Positions 47,750 to 57,230 are shown, counted from the stretch's first letter. The stretch is 64,000 nt of DNA from Microbacterium testaceum (GCF_001476655.1 NZ_LDRT01000002.1:20354-84353); one strand, 5' to 3'. Notes: generated from the letters alone by a model not told the origin. Translations and numbers: made by a program.

Positions 47750-48727
47750 TCACCCGGGTGATCCACCGGCGTACTGGGCGAGCCCGGCGGCGGCCCAGGC
47801 CGCGGCGGCGCGCCGCGCCCCCGCCGGTTCGAGGAGCTCGACGTCCCCGCCTCGTCGAGCGGCGAGCCGTTTCAGACTCTGCTCGTCGGCGAGGCGGAGC
47901 GAGGCGATCGACGCGTTCCCGTCGTCGACGATGTCGGCGCGTTCGAGGTAATCCGCCAGCAGCGGCGCCACCTCCCGGGGGAAGCGGAAGCGGGCGACGA
48001 CCTCGTCGTCCGCGGGCGCGAAGAGCTCGGGGACCGGGTCGGCGCCGTGCTCCGCGGGGATGTCGGTCAGCTCGGCATCGCTCACGCGGTCCAGATGGAA
48101 CGTGCGGACGGCTTGCCGGGTGTGGCACCAGCCTTGCAGGTACCACTGGTCGTTGGCGATGTGGACCTTGATCGGATCGACCGTGCGCAGGGTCGGTCCC
48201 GCGCCCGGGGCCCGATAGGTGAAGCTGACGGCGACCCGTGCCCGCAGCGCGCGATCGACGACCTCGCGCACGCCGTCGACCGGACCCGGGGCGACGATGA
48301 CCGCAGGCGGAGCCGCGGAGGCACCGCGCGAGAGCTTCGCCAACAGCCCGGTGACGAGCTCGTTGTCGGCGACGCCGGGCAGGGTACGGGCGAGCTGGAG
48401 TCCGGCCAGGAGGGCCGCCGCCTCGCGGGCGGTCAGCCGCGGCGAGCGTTCGAGTCCGACCGTGTTGGTCATCGCGATGACGTCTTCGCGCTCGAGCAGA
48501 TCCCAGTCGATGTCGAACAGTTCGTTCGGCAGCTGCCAATAGCCGCGTTCACCCGGAAGGCCGATCACCGTCAACCGCTCGACCATCGCCCGCATCTGAG
48601 CGGGTGCGACGTCGAACTCCCTCGCGGCCTCGGCGACCGAGACCTCCCCCTTCCCGATGAGGTAGGGCACGAGCTGCAGGAGAAGAGCGGCGCGGTCCAG
48701 CGCGTGGAGGGGACGCTCGAGGCTCAC
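47750..48727 (-). CDS. pafC: WYL-domain transcriptional regulator PafC
   Basis: Partner of PafB. PafBC activates DNA-damage genes independently of LexA in mycobacteria. 325 residues: N-terminal winged-helix region (VAEAAREFDVAPAQMRAMVERL), a WYL domain with the literal motif DQWYLQGW and ligand-binding residues around it (about 165-225), and the WCX domain. It overlaps pafB by 4 nt. Confidence 0.92.
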   Translation of the reverse strand: MSLERPLHALDRAALLLQLVPYLIGKGEVSVAEAAREFDVAPAQMRAMVERLTVIGLPGERGYWQLPNELFDIDWDLLEREDVIAMTNTVGLERSPRLTAREAAALLAGLQLARTLPGVADNELVTGLLAKLSRGASAAPPAVIVAPGPVDGVREVVDRALRARVAVSFTYRAPGAGPTLRTVDPIKVHIANDQWYLQGWCHTRQAVRTFHLDRVSDAELTDIPAEHGADPVPELFAPADDEVVARFRFPREVAPLLADYLERADIVDDGNASIASLRLADEQSLKRLAARRGGDVELLEPAGARRAAAAWAAAGLAQYAGGSPG

Positions 48728-49716
48728 GCGTCACCTCCGTGCAGCACGAGCGTGGCCTCGAGCCGGCGGATCACTTCGTCGCGGAGGCTCGACGGTTCGA
48801 CGACGCGCACCTCCGGCCCGTAGGACGCCAGCTCGTCGGCGAACACGTGCAGATCGACATAGGGCACGACGACGCCCTGGGGCGCGGGTAGAGCCCGCCG
48901 CGCGAGTCGCAGCGAAGCCTCGGTACCGGGGTGCACCTCGAGGAGGGCGCGCTGACGGTCGGCCACGTCTTCCAATCCGGCGAGGGCTCGCTCTCCTGCG
49001 CCGACCCGCAGGGCCGGGAGGAACTTCTCCCGCGTCAGGGTCACGTCGCCCACGACCCGGGACAGCAGGAAGGTGCGATCGGCATCCATCGTCAGGTCGA
49101 AACCGAAGACGTGCCAGCGCGCCTCGTACTCGACGAGGGCCAGGGGCCGGATCCGTCGCTCGCGCGGGCGCGGCTCCCCGGGACGCAGGTACGAGAACGT
49201 CACCGCCCGACACTCCTCGATCGCGCGCTGGAACGCCGGGAACGACGCGTCCCGCACGCGGATGCGGGGGGCGTAGCCGATGATCGGCTCGTCGACGGGG
49301 ATGCCGAGTGCGCGGATCTTCCGGAGCCCGCTCCGGGCATCCGCGGAGAGGGACTCGCTCCCCCACACGTCCCCGGCGATGTTGAGCAGGGCGATCTCTG
49401 CGGGACTGAAAGAGATGTCCTCGGGCAGCGCGTACTCCGCCGTCGGAACGCGATACCGCGCTTCACGGAGGTCGTCGGGATCGGCGCGCTCACCGATCGT
49501 CTCGATGGGGATGCCGAGACCGCGGAGGTTCTCTTTGTCGCGCTCGAACATCTTCTCGAGGGCATCCTTGGACGCCCCCGCCTCGAGCTGCTCGCGATAG
49601 CCCGCGACCGACGACAGGATCGTCTCCTTCGTCAGCCCCTGCTCGGTCGCCATGAGGGCGACGACGAGGTTGACCAGTCGCTCCTCGGGAGCGCTTCTGG
49701 AGGTGGTGGCGGGCAC
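48724..49716 (-). CDS. pafB: WYL-domain transcriptional regulator PafB
   Basis: First subunit of the PafBC DNA-damage regulator. 330 residues: N-terminal HTH (RLVNLVVALMATEQGLTKETI), WYL domain around VTFSYLRPGEPRPRERRIRP and ARWHVFGFDL, then WCX. Named for its usual place next to pafA, which is absent here. The GTG start at 49716 lies 6 nt after TAGGAT. Confidence 0.92.
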   Translation of the reverse strand: MPATTSRSAPEERLVNLVVALMATEQGLTKETILSSVAGYREQLEAGASKDALEKMFERDKENLRGLGIPIETIGERADPDDLREARYRVPTAEYALPEDISFSPAEIALLNIAGDVWGSESLSADARSGLRKIRALGIPVDEPIIGYAPRIRVRDASFPAFQRAIEECRAVTFSYLRPGEPRPRERRIRPLALVEYEARWHVFGFDLTMDADRTFLLSRVVGDVTLTREKFLPALRVGAGERALAGLEDVADRQRALLEVHPGTEASLRLARRALPAPQGVVVPYVDLHVFADELASYGPEVRVVEPSSLRDEVIRRLEATLVLHGGDA

Positions 49717-49722
49717 TCGCCC

Positions 49723-49728
49723 ATCCTA
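49723..49728 (-). promoter_or_regulatory. -10 box of pafBC (leaderless)
   Basis: TAGGAT on the minus strand, 6 nt before GTG 49716. Confidence 0.55.
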
Positions 49729-49828
49729 GGCGCGGCGAGCACGACGGTCCCGCCCGTGCGAACGTCCGTCGGTGTCCGACGCCCCGAGCGGCGGACGCGG
49801 GAGGGAGACCGCGATCCGTCGAGCGGTG

Positions 49829-50779
49829 TCAGTTCAGCGTGCCGAGGATGTCGACCACGTAGACGAGCGCCTTGTCGGCGGGAGCCTTCAGCGCCTGCTG
49901 GTCGGCCGAGGTCTGGTCGGCCGGCACGACGAGGAGGACCTGCGACCCCACGGTCTGCCCCTCGAGAGCCGAAGCCAGTGCGGGCGGCAGTTTCGAGACC
50001 GTGGCCTGGCCCGGCGCGCCGTTCTGCCACGTGGAGGCGAAGGTCGTCTTCGCGCCCCACGCGACACCCACGAGGTGGATCATCGCGCTCGAGTCGGCGG
50101 TGAGGACCGCGCCGTCGCCCTTCTTCAGCGTCTCGGTGCGCACGTCGGACGGCGCGTCGTTCTGCGGGAAGGAGATGCCCGGCTGGCCGTTGGGTGCGCG
50201 CACGACCGAGGGCATCCCGGTCCCGGCGTTGAACTGCTCGGGACCGTCGGCCGCCGGCAGGAAGACCTTACGCAGATCGACGACGAACACGCCCGGAGAA
50301 CCCTCGGCCAGCCCGAGGCCGCGCGCCTTGTCGGCCGGGATCTGGTCACCGGGGATGGCCACAGCCACGCGGGATCCCTCCGCCGCGCACTTCAGCGCCG
50401 CGGTGAGTCCGGGGACATCGGGTTCGAGCGCCGTCAGCGACGTCGTCTTCGTCAGATCCGAGCCGTACTGCGTCGCGATCGCCGTCTCCCCCGTCACAGG
50501 GTTCATCACCGTGACGTTGACGAGAGCGAGCTGACCGTCCTCCGTCAGCTTCTCGCCGTCGCCCTGCACGAGGGTGTCGACAGCCGTCTGCGTCGGCAGG
50601 TACGGGCTGCGCAGGTTCACGGTGGGCGCCGTACCGACGTCTCCGGTCGCCGAGATCGCCGCGGACAGAGCGGGATCCGCCGTCGGGCTCGGGCACGAGG
50701 TGCCGGCGGAGGCGGAGCACCCGACGAGGCCGAATCCGGCGAGGGCGGTCACGGCGACGAAGGCGGGAAGTCTGCGCAC
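49829..50779 (-). CDS. FKBP-type peptidyl-prolyl isomerase lipoprotein
   Basis: 316 residues. Signal helix AFVAVTALAGFGL and lipobox LVGC (Cys about residue 21) put it on the outer membrane face. The C-terminal FKBP domain (about 222-316) has GDGAVLTADSSAMIHLVGVAW and KLPPALASALEGQTVGSQVL. A second, more diverged FKBP-like copy covers about residues 70-150 (GDGEKLTEDGQLALVNVTVM), so the protein may be a tandem. It probably assists folding of exported proteins. It has its own promoter overlapping the trmI stop. Confidence 0.85.
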   Translation of the reverse strand: MRRLPAFVAVTALAGFGLVGCSASAGTSCPSPTADPALSAAISATGDVGTAPTVNLRSPYLPTQTAVDTLVQGDGEKLTEDGQLALVNVTVMNPVTGETAIATQYGSDLTKTTSLTALEPDVPGLTAALKCAAEGSRVAVAIPGDQIPADKARGLGLAEGSPGVFVVDLRKVFLPAADGPEQFNAGTGMPSVVRAPNGQPGISFPQNDAPSDVRTETLKKGDGAVLTADSSAMIHLVGVAWGAKTTFASTWQNGAPGQATVSKLPPALASALEGQTVGSQVLLVVPADQTSADQQALKAPADKALVYVVDILGTLN

Positions 50780-50785
50780 CGGAAC

Positions 50786-50791
50786 AGTTTA
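50786..50791 (-). promoter_or_regulatory. -10 box of the FKBP gene (leaderless)
   Basis: TAAACT on the minus strand, 6 nt before GTG 50779 and overlapping the trmI stop codon. Confidence 0.5.
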
Positions 50792-51814
50792 GGGCGTTGC
50801 GCTCGATGAATCCGCCGAGGGCGACGCAGGGTCCTGGCGCTGACGCACCCCGTCGGCCGCCTTCTGCGCCTCACGCACGCGCTTGCGCAGGTTCTTGTCG
50901 GTGATCTCGCGGTCGCCGACGGCTCCCGGGGTCCACAGCTCCACGTCTTCGTCGCCGTAGCTCGACTTCGACGCGCGGCGCTTGACCTCGGGCGGAACGG
51001 CTCCGGGCGCGAGGCGCCGCGCGGTGAGGAGGAACCCGGTGTGCGCGATCATGCGGTGATCAGGTCGGACGGCGAGCCCCTCGACGTGCCACCCGCGGAC
51101 CATCGTCTCCGAGGCATCCGGATCCGTGAAGAGACCCGTCGCGCGGATGTACTCCGCGACGCGGCTGAGCTGGGTGGCCGTCGCGACGTAACAGAGCACC
51201 ACGCCTCCGGGCGTCAGGGCGTCTGCGGCGACGTCGATGCACTCCCACGGGGCGAGCATGTCGAGCACGACCCGATCGACCGTTCCCGGCTCGACGGCGT
51301 TCGGGAGGCTCTCGACGAGATCCCCGACGACCACGTCCCACGTCGCGGGCGTTGCACCGAGGAAGGTCTCGACGTTGGCGCGAGCGACGTCGGCGAACTC
51401 CTCCCGACGCTCGAAGGACACCAGTCGACCCGCGGGCCCGATGGCCCGCAGCAGCCAGAGAGACAGCGCGCCGGATCCGACGCCGGCCTCGACCACCGTC
51501 GCGCCCGGGAAGATGTCGGCCGCGGAGAGGATCTGCGCCGCGTCCTTCGGGTACACGATCGCCGCGCCGCGCGGCATCGACATCACGAAGTCGCGGAGGA
51601 GGGGACGAAGCGCCAGGTACTCGTGACCCGAGCTGTTGGTCACGACGCTGCCGTCGGGCTCGCCCACGAGCAGCGAGTGCTTGAGCACCCCGTTGTGCGT
51701 GTGCAGCTCGCCGTCCTCGCGCAGGGTGATCGTGTGCAGACGCCCCTTGGGGCCGGTCAGCTGCACGCGGTCGCCGACCCGGAAGGGGCCGCTCAGGTGC
51801 GGGGTCTCACTCAT
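50789..51814 (-). CDS. trmI: tRNA (adenine-58-N1)-methyltransferase
   Basis: Methylates A58 in the T-loop of tRNAs. 341 residues: N-terminal beta domain (GPFRVGDRVQLTGPKGR), PRGAAIVYPKDAAQIL, SAM-binding VVEAGVGSGALSLWLLRAIG (near 103) and VLDMLAPWE. A charged C-terminal tail of about 55 residues follows the catalytic fold. It overlaps the HAD gene by 4 nt (ATGA). In Mycobacterium this gene leads the proteasome locus, but here FKBP follows directly. Confidence 0.92.
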   Translation of the reverse strand: MSETPHLSGPFRVGDRVQLTGPKGRLHTITLREDGELHTHNGVLKHSLLVGEPDGSVVTNSSGHEYLALRPLLRDFVMSMPRGAAIVYPKDAAQILSAADIFPGATVVEAGVGSGALSLWLLRAIGPAGRLVSFERREEFADVARANVETFLGATPATWDVVVGDLVESLPNAVEPGTVDRVVLDMLAPWECIDVAADALTPGGVVLCYVATATQLSRVAEYIRATGLFTDPDASETMVRGWHVEGLAVRPDHRMIAHTGFLLTARRLAPGAVPPEVKRRASKSSYGDEDVELWTPGAVGDREITDKNLRKRVREAQKAADGVRQRQDPASPSADSSSATP

Positions 51815-52527
51815 CGGGTCTCCTGCGGGGTCGTGATCGAGGGAAGGGGGATGCCGGGGGCGCCGGCCCGCGACGCGTGCAGCGCGCGCAGGTCGGCGGT
51901 CGTCCGGCCTTCGAGGCTCGGCCACAGCGCATCGGCGCCGAGACCGTCCAGCGACACCATCAGCGGGACGCCGAGCGTGACCGCACCACTGGCGATCGCG
52001 GAGCGCAGGCCGTTGGGCGAATCCTCGATCGCCACCGTGTCGGTGACATCGACGCCGAGGGCGGCGCAGGCCTGGAGGTAGGGATCCGGGTGAGGCTTGG
52101 GCCGCACCACGTCGTCACCGGCGACGACGATGTCGAAAGCCGGGAAGTCGATCAGCTCGGTCACCGAGAGCGCCATGCGCCGCATGGACATCGTCACCAG
52201 CGCGGTCTTCACCCCGTGGCTCCGAAGATCCGCGAGAAGCTCGCGGGCACCGGGACGGAAAGGCACCCCCGCGACCGCGAGCTGGCGCTGCACCTCGTCC
52301 GTGAGGTACGAGATGATCTCGTCGACCCCCCACGGAACCCCGGCGTTCTGCAGAAGGCGCGCCGAGTCCTCGAGGGCGAGGCCCACCATGCCGAGCGCCT
52401 GCTCGTGAGACCAGGTGCCTCCGAAACGCTCCACGAGCGGCGTCTCGGCCGCCATCCAGAAGGGTTCCGTGTCGACGAGCGTGCCGTCCATATCCCAAAG
52501 GACGGCGGCGGGCGCGGCAGAAGTCAT
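51811..52527 (-). CDS. HAD-family phosphatase (beta-phosphoglucomutase-like)
   Basis: 238 residues. Motif I DMDGTLVDTEPFW with nucleophilic Asp near residue 12, cap domain, motif II in LVTMSMRR and motif III-IV KPHPDPYLQACAALG with VAIEDSPNGLRSA. It hydrolyses or isomerises a small phosphorylated metabolite not identifiable from sequence. The start is ATG 52527, 6 nt after TACGAT; the open frame continues far upstream only as an antisense shadow. Confidence 0.88.
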   Translation of the reverse strand: MTSAAPAAVLWDMDGTLVDTEPFWMAAETPLVERFGGTWSHEQALGMVGLALEDSARLLQNAGVPWGVDEIISYLTDEVQRQLAVAGVPFRPGARELLADLRSHGVKTALVTMSMRRMALSVTELIDFPAFDIVVAGDDVVRPKPHPDPYLQACAALGVDVTDTVAIEDSPNGLRSAIASGAVTLGVPLMVSLDGLGADALWPSLEGRTTADLRALHASRAGAPGIPLPSITTPQETR

Positions 52528-52533
52528 CGTTCC

Positions 52534-52539
52534 ATCGTA
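52534..52539 (-). promoter_or_regulatory. -10 box of the HAD-trmI operon (leaderless)
   Basis: TACGAT on the minus strand, 6 nt before ATG 52527. Confidence 0.5.
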
Positions 52540-52623
52540 TCGAGGGCGCCGTCGCCCGCCGCTCCCGGCTCGGTGCATGCGCCTATCCTGGAACCCAGCC
52601 CTTCCCGGGGCAGAGGAGGTCGC

Positions 52624-53490
52624 GTGGACGCACTGGGTCGCCGGATCATCGTCGCCGCTTTCGACGGATGGAACGACGCGGGAGAGGCGGCGTCCGCCGC
52701 CGCGGCTCTCCTGCGCGCCGACGCCGAGTACGAAGTCGTGCACACGGTCGACCCCGAGCTGTACTTCGACTACCAGTACACGCGCCCGCAGATCGGTCTG
52801 GATGCCGAAGGCCACCGCACCCTGACGTGGCCCGAGGCGCGGCTCCTCCGCCCGATGCGACGCTCCGACGACGCGGAGATCTGGCTGCTCGTCGGGGTCG
52901 AGCCCGCGCGGGCATGGCAGGCTTTCGCGGCGGAGTTCATCGACGTCGCCCTCCGGGAGGACGTCACGGGGTTCGTCGCCCTCGGCTCGATGATGTCGGA
53001 CGTTCCGCACACGCGCCCGATCTCGGTGTTCGCCGGCAGCGACAACGAGGGCGTGCGCCAGGCGCTCGACCTCGAGCGGAGCCTGTACGAGGGTCCTGTC
53101 GGCATCCTGAGTGCGATCGGCCATGCCGCCGAGGGCGTCGGCATCCCCACCGCCAGCCTGTGGGCGAGCGTGCCGCACTACGTCGCGGGCCACACGCCCT
53201 CTCCGAAGGCCACGCTCGCTCTCCTCGACCGCTTGCAGTCCCTCACCGGCATCGAGGTCCCGCGCGGCGAGCTCGCCGCCGAGGCCGTGGCATGGGAGGC
53301 CTCGATCGACGCGGCCGCTGCCGACGACGAGGAGATGAGCGAGTACATCCGCCAGCTGGAGCAGACACGGGACACCTGGGATTCGCCCGAGGCGTCCGGA
53401 GACGCCATCGCGCAGGAGTTCGAGCGTTACCTGCGCCGCGGCGGTGACGGCCCCGCGAAGCCCGGTCGCGACGACCCGCCGCGTCGCTGA
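52624..53490 (+). CDS. PAC2-family protein
   Basis: 288 residues related to the archaeal/eukaryotic proteasome assembly chaperone 2 fold. Seen: IIVAAFDGWNDAGEAAS, the ELYFDYQYTRPQ segment, FVALGSMMSDVPHTRP and GPVGILSAIGHAAEGVGIPTAS. Bacterial members have no proven role. GAGGAGG precedes the GTG start; TATCCT about 40 nt upstream may be the -10 box. It is unlinked to proteasome genes here. It ends 88 nt before a hairpin shared with uppP. Confidence 0.85.
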   Translation: MDALGRRIIVAAFDGWNDAGEAASAAAALLRADAEYEVVHTVDPELYFDYQYTRPQIGLDAEGHRTLTWPEARLLRPMRRSDDAEIWLLVGVEPARAWQAFAAEFIDVALREDVTGFVALGSMMSDVPHTRPISVFAGSDNEGVRQALDLERSLYEGPVGILSAIGHAAEGVGIPTASLWASVPHYVAGHTPSPKATLALLDRLQSLTGIEVPRGELAAEAVAWEASIDAAAADDEEMSEYIRQLEQTRDTWDSPEASGDAIAQEFERYLRRGGDGPAKPGRDDPPRR

Positions 53491-53577
53491 GCTCAGCCGC
53501 GCCGGGACCCGGTCCCTCCGATGGGCTCCGGGATCTCCCGCGCCGAGGGGCTGGGCTCGTCGACACCCCCGGACACG

Positions 53578-53613
53578 ACGACGGCGCCGCCCCGACGGGG
53601 ACGGCGCCGTCGT
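53578..53613. terminator. Bidirectional terminator between PAC2 gene and uppP
   Basis: 12-bp stem ACGACGGCGCCG with CGGCGCCGTCGT; its loop can pair again as CCCC/GGGG. GGCATCC follows immediately after the 3' arm. Confidence 0.65.
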
Positions 53614-53624
53614 GGCATCCGGGA

Positions 53625-54473
53625 TCAGCTGGTGATGACCGTGGACACCGCGGGGATCACACCGGTCAGCAGCAGCACGATGATCAGCAGACCGAGTACC
53701 ACGCGGTAGATCACGAACGGCAGGAAGCTGCCGCGCTTGAGGTACTGCATGAGGAAGGCGATCACGAGGTAGCCGACGACGAAGGCGATGACGGTCGCGA
53801 TCGCGGTCTCGCCGAGGTTGTACGGGCCGGTGCCCTCGTCGAAGCTCTTGTAGAGCTCGTACAGGCCGCTGGCGAACACCGCGGGCACGGCGAGCAGGAA
53901 CGAGTACTCCGCCGCGGCGGTGCGCTTGTACCCGAGCGCGCGGCCGAGGGTCGTGGTCGCCCCTGAGCGCGAGACGCCCGGGACCAGCGCGAGGGCCTGC
54001 GCGAAACCGAACGCGAAGCCGTGCCCCACGGTGAGGTCGTCGAGGTCGCGACGACGCGTGCCGTAGTGATCGGCGACACCGAGGAGGATGCCGAACACGA
54101 TCAGCACGATCGCGGTGATCCACAGGCTCCGGAAGTTGTCGCGGATGAGGCTCTGCAGGAGGAAGCCGAGCACACCGATCGGCACGGTGCCGATGATGAT
54201 GTACCACCCCATGCGGGCATCGGGATCGTTGCGCGGAACGCGACCGGTCAGGGATTGGAACCAGCGCGAGAGGACCCGCGCGATCTTCTTGCGGAAGTAC
54301 AGCAGCACCGCGAGCTCGGTGCCGATCTGCGTGATGGCGGTGAATGTCGCACCGGGGTCGGTCTGCGACGGGAGGAACTCGCCCACGATGCGCAGGTGGG
54401 CGCTGGAGGAGATGGGGAGGAACTCGGTGAGGCCCTGAACGAGCCCCAGGATGATGACCTCGAAGATATGCAT
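53625..54473 (-). CDS. uppP: Undecaprenyl-diphosphatase
   Basis: Recycles the lipid carrier of cell-wall synthesis by removing one phosphate from undecaprenyl diphosphate. 282 residues, eight predicted helices. Catalytic motifs: [14 protein letters not shown] (near residue 14) and [10 protein letters not shown] (near 165). AAGGA precedes ATG 54473. It lies 8 nt downstream of the M20 peptidase gene, so the two probably share a transcript. Confidence 0.94.
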   Translation of the reverse strand: MHIFEVIILGLVQGLTEFLPISSSAHLRIVGEFLPSQTDPGATFTAITQIGTELAVLLYFRKKIARVLSRWFQSLTGRVPRNDPDARMGWYIIIGTVPIGVLGFLLQSLIRDNFRSLWITAIVLIVFGILLGVADHYGTRRRDLDDLTVGHGFAFGFAQALALVPGVSRSGATTTLGRALGYKRTAAAEYSFLLAVPAVFASGLYELYKSFDEGTGPYNLGETAIATVIAFVVGYLVIAFLMQYLKRGSFLPFVIYRVVLGLLIIVLLLTGVIPAVSTVITS

Positions 54474-54481
54474 TCGGTCCT

Positions 54482-55783
54482 TCAGTACGTTCGGATGAGG
54501 TCGGCGAGGACTCGTCGACCGAACTCGAGCGCGTCGACGGGGACGCGCTCGTCGACACCGTGGAACATCCCGGTGAAGTCGAGGTCGGCGGGCAGTCGCA
54601 ACGGCGCGAACCCGTAACCGGAGATTCCGAGGCCGGCGAGGGCCTTGTTGTCGGTGCCGCCACCCATCAGGTACGGAACGACGGGCACGCCGGGGTCGTG
54701 ACGGTCGAGCTGCGCCACCATGGCGTCGACCAGATCTCCCGAGAACGGCACCTCGAGCCCGATGTCCGTGTGCACGACCTCGATCTCGACGTGCGGTCCC
54801 ACGATGCGCCGGATGTCGGCCAGAGCCGCCTCCTCGGTACCGGGCAGGACCCGGACGTCGATGAGCGCCTCGGCACGATCGGGGATCACGTTGTGTTTGT
54901 ACCCCGCGGTCAGGCCCGTCGGGTTGGTCGTGGTCCGAAGCGTCGAGCGGATGAAGCTGGATGCCGCGCCGGTGCGGAGCGCGAGCGCGTCGGGATCGCC
55001 CGCGTCGTCACCCGTGATCTCGGCGAGACCCGCCAAGAGTTGCGCGGTCGTGTCGGTCAAGCGGATGGGCCACTGCGTGCGGCCGAGAGCCGCGACGGCC
55101 TCGGCGAGAGCCGTGACGGCGTTGTCGGGGTGAAGACCGCTGCCGTGTCCGGCGCGCCCCCGCGCGATCAGCTTGATCCAGATGAGCGCCTTCTCCCCCA
55201 CCTGCAGCAGGTAGGCGCGACGATCGCCGACCGCGATCGAGTAGCCGCCGACCTCGCTGATGGCCTCGGTCGCTCCCCGGAACCAGTCGGCCCGATCCTT
55301 CACGACCAGCGCGGACCCCTCGACGCCGCCGTTCTCCTCATCGGCGAAGAAGGTGACGATGATGTCGCGCTCGGGCTGCTCCCCCGCGCGGAGGACCTCA
55401 CCGACGGCGGTGAGGATCATGGCATCCATGTCCTTCATGTCGACCGCTCCCCGGCCCCACAGGATGCCGTCGCGGATCTCGCCCGCGAACGGGTCGACGC
55501 TCCAGTCCTCGGCCACGGCGGGCACCACGTCGAGGTGTCCGTGCAGGATCAGTGCCGGCTTGTCGGGGTTGCGACCGGGCACGCGCGCGCAGACGTTCGT
55601 GCGGCGGGCGATGGGCTCGTAGTAGTCGGTGGCGAGGCCGAGTCCTTCGAGGTATGCCCCGACGTATTCGGCCGCCTCGCGTTCGCCGTTCGAGCGTCCG
55701 CCGCCGTAGTTCGAGGTATCGAACCGGATGAGGTCGGACGCCACGCGGGCCACCTCGGGTACGTCGTTCTCGAGCTCGGGCAT
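54482..55783 (-). CDS. M20-family dipeptidase / amidohydrolase
   Basis: 433 residues. Two-metal peptidase: [10 protein letters not shown] with metal His/Asp (near residue 81), [14 protein letters not shown] with bridging Asp, catalytic Glu pair in FFADEENGG, and [12 protein letters not shown] in the lid domain. It may cleave dipeptides or acyl-amino acids; specificity cannot be assigned. The start is ATG 55783, 7 nt after TACCGT; an upstream extension is open but unsupported. Confidence 0.88.
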   Translation of the reverse strand: MPELENDVPEVARVASDLIRFDTSNYGGGRSNGEREAAEYVGAYLEGLGLATDYYEPIARRTNVCARVPGRNPDKPALILHGHLDVVPAVAEDWSVDPFAGEIRDGILWGRGAVDMKDMDAMILTAVGEVLRAGEQPERDIIVTFFADEENGGVEGSALVVKDRADWFRGATEAISEVGGYSIAVGDRRAYLLQVGEKALIWIKLIARGRAGHGSGLHPDNAVTALAEAVAALGRTQWPIRLTDTTAQLLAGLAEITGDDAGDPDALALRTGAASSFIRSTLRTTTNPTGLTAGYKHNVIPDRAEALIDVRVLPGTEEAALADIRRIVGPHVEIEVVHTDIGLEVPFSGDLVDAMVAQLDRHDPGVPVVPYLMGGGTDNKALAGLGISGYGFAPLRLPADLDFTGMFHGVDERVPVDALEFGRRVLADLIRTY

Positions 55784-55790
55784 GCGCACT

Positions 55791-55796
55791 ACGGTA
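55791..55796 (-). promoter_or_regulatory. -10 box of the M20-uppP operon (leaderless)
   Basis: TACCGT on the minus strand, 7 nt before ATG 55783. Confidence 0.4.
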
Positions 55797-55956
55797 CCCG
55801 GGGGTGCGGTGCTCCGCCGTCGTGTGTCGCGGTGCGGCGGACGGCTCGGGCCCTCGGAGATCGAGGTGCCGCGCCCGGGGTGCAGCATCGGTTCGAGACA
55901 GGGCTCCGGTCGTGGTAATGTCGTTCCTCGTTGCGAAAGCGACAAAACACCCAGAT

Positions 55957-56042
55957 GCGCGGGTGGCGGAATAGGTAGACGCGCTAGCTTGAGGTGCTAG
56001 TGCCCGTATTAGGGCGTGGGGGTTCAAGTCCCCCCTCGCGCA
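55957..56042 (+). tRNA. tRNA-Leu (anticodon GAG)
   Basis: Class II cloverleaf: acceptor GCGCGGG/CTCGCGC, anticodon stem CTAGC/GCTAG with loop TTGAGGT giving GAG, variable arm TGCCCGTATTAGGGCG, T-arm with GTTCAAG. Discriminator A; CCA not encoded. TAATGT around 55916 may be the -10 box. Confidence 0.94.
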
Positions 56043-56047
56043 CAGAT

Positions 56048-56084
56048 GAGAAAGACCCCCGGGTTTCGCCCGGGGGTCTTTCTC
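56048..56084 (+). terminator. Terminator of tRNA-Leu(GAG)
   Basis: Perfect 16-bp stem GAGAAAGACCCCCGGG with its complement around TTTCG, starting 6 nt after the tRNA. The 3' arm ends TCTTTCTC, giving a short U-rich stretch. Confidence 0.85.
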
Positions 56085-56174
56085 GTTCCCGGCCGGGGTC
56101 CTCGTGACGGGGCGCGGCGGAGCGTCTCGTCGCAACCGTGACAGCGCGGAAACACCCGCGTGACACGGCCCGCC

Positions 56175-56180
56175 TAGCGT
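56175..56180 (+). promoter_or_regulatory. -10 box of the dioxygenase gene (leaderless)
   Basis: TAGCGT lies 6 nt before ATG 56187. Confidence 0.5.
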
Positions 56181-56186
56181 CGGGGC

Positions 56187-57230
56187 ATGCCCCCTTTCTC
56201 GGTTCCCACGATCGACATCTCGGCCTGGGTCGGCAACGGGTCCGCCGACGCACGCGCCGCCGTGGTGGCGGCGATCGACCACGCGGCGCGCACCGTCGGC
56301 TTCATGCAGGTGGTGGGTCATGGCATCCCGGACTCCGTCATCACGGGGCTCGCCGCCGAACTCGACGAGTTCTTCGCGCTGCCCCTGGAGGCCAAGAAGG
56401 CGTTCGTGCGGCCCGCTGCCGAGAACCGCGGGTACAGCCCGCCCCGGAGCGAGTCGTTGAGCTACAGCCTGGGCGTCGACCCGGTGACGCGGATGAACGA
56501 CTTCTTCGAGGCGTTCAACGTGGGCACGTCGTGGCGCGACTACCCCGGCACCACCGCGACGGCCGCGGACTACGCGGAGAACACCTGGCCGGATGCCGTC
56601 CCGTCCTTCCGCGGTGCCGTCGAGACCTACTTCGACGAGGCGCGCCGGGTGACCGGGACGCTCACACGCATCTTCGCCGCGGCGCTCCGGGTGCGCGAGG
56701 ACTTCTTCGAGAAGCTCACCGATCACTCGATCGACGTGCTGCGCATGAACAACTACGCCCTGCCCCCGGGGTCGATCGAGCTGGGCGCCGAGCTGACGGG
56801 CATGGGCGAGCACACCGACTTCGGGCTCGTCACGGCGCTCTGGGCCGACCAGGTCGCCGGTCTCCAGGTGCTCGGGCAGGACGGCTCGTGGAACGACGTG
56901 TCCCCCGCCGACGGCGCCCTGCTGGTCAACCTCGGCGACGTCGCGGCACGGCTCACGAACGACAAGTGGCTCTCGACGCTGCACCGCGTGAAGCCGCCGG
57001 TGATCGACGGCACGATCGAGCGGCGCCGGTCGGCGGCGTTCTTCCACGACGGCAACGCCGACGCCGTCATCGCCCCGCTCCCGCATTTCGTCTCTCGCGA
57101 GGAGCCGGCACTGTACGAGCCGGTGACGGTCCGCGAGCACATCATCGCCAAGCTCGCGGGGTCGCGCGCCGGACGCAAGAACCTCGGCGCGGTGCGCGAG
57201 GCGGCACGGGTGACCGCGAGCCGCGGCTGA
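56187..57230 (+). CDS. 2-oxoglutarate/Fe(II)-dependent oxygenase (isopenicillin N synthase family)
   Basis: 347 residues. N-terminal DIOX_N domain with VPTIDISAWVG and GFMQVVGHGIP; C-terminal jelly-roll with iron ligands His/Asp in GEHTDFG (near residue 208) and His in STLHRV (near 265), and the 2-oxoglutarate Arg in ERRRSAAFF. All catalytic ligands are intact. The substrate is unknown; family members hydroxylate or desaturate small molecules. It is a single gene; the next promoter region is a metal-regulated operon. Confidence 0.88.
   Translation: MPPFSVPTIDISAWVGNGSADARAAVVAAIDHAARTVGFMQVVGHGIPDSVITGLAAELDEFFALPLEAKKAFVRPAAENRGYSPPRSESLSYSLGVDPVTRMNDFFEAFNVGTSWRDYPGTTATAADYAENTWPDAVPSFRGAVETYFDEARRVTGTLTRIFAAALRVREDFFEKLTDHSIDVLRMNNYALPPGSIELGAELTGMGEHTDFGLVTALWADQVAGLQVLGQDGSWNDVSPADGALLVNLGDVAARLTNDKWLSTLHRVKPPVIDGTIERRRSAAFFHDGNADAVIAPLPHFVSREEPALYEPVTVREHIIAKLAGSRAGRKNLGAVREAARVTASRG

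Noticed and set aside
51877..52623. Upstream extension of the PAC2 frame
   Set aside because: It is antisense to the HAD gene; GAGGAGG before GTG 52624 and family homology mark the true start.
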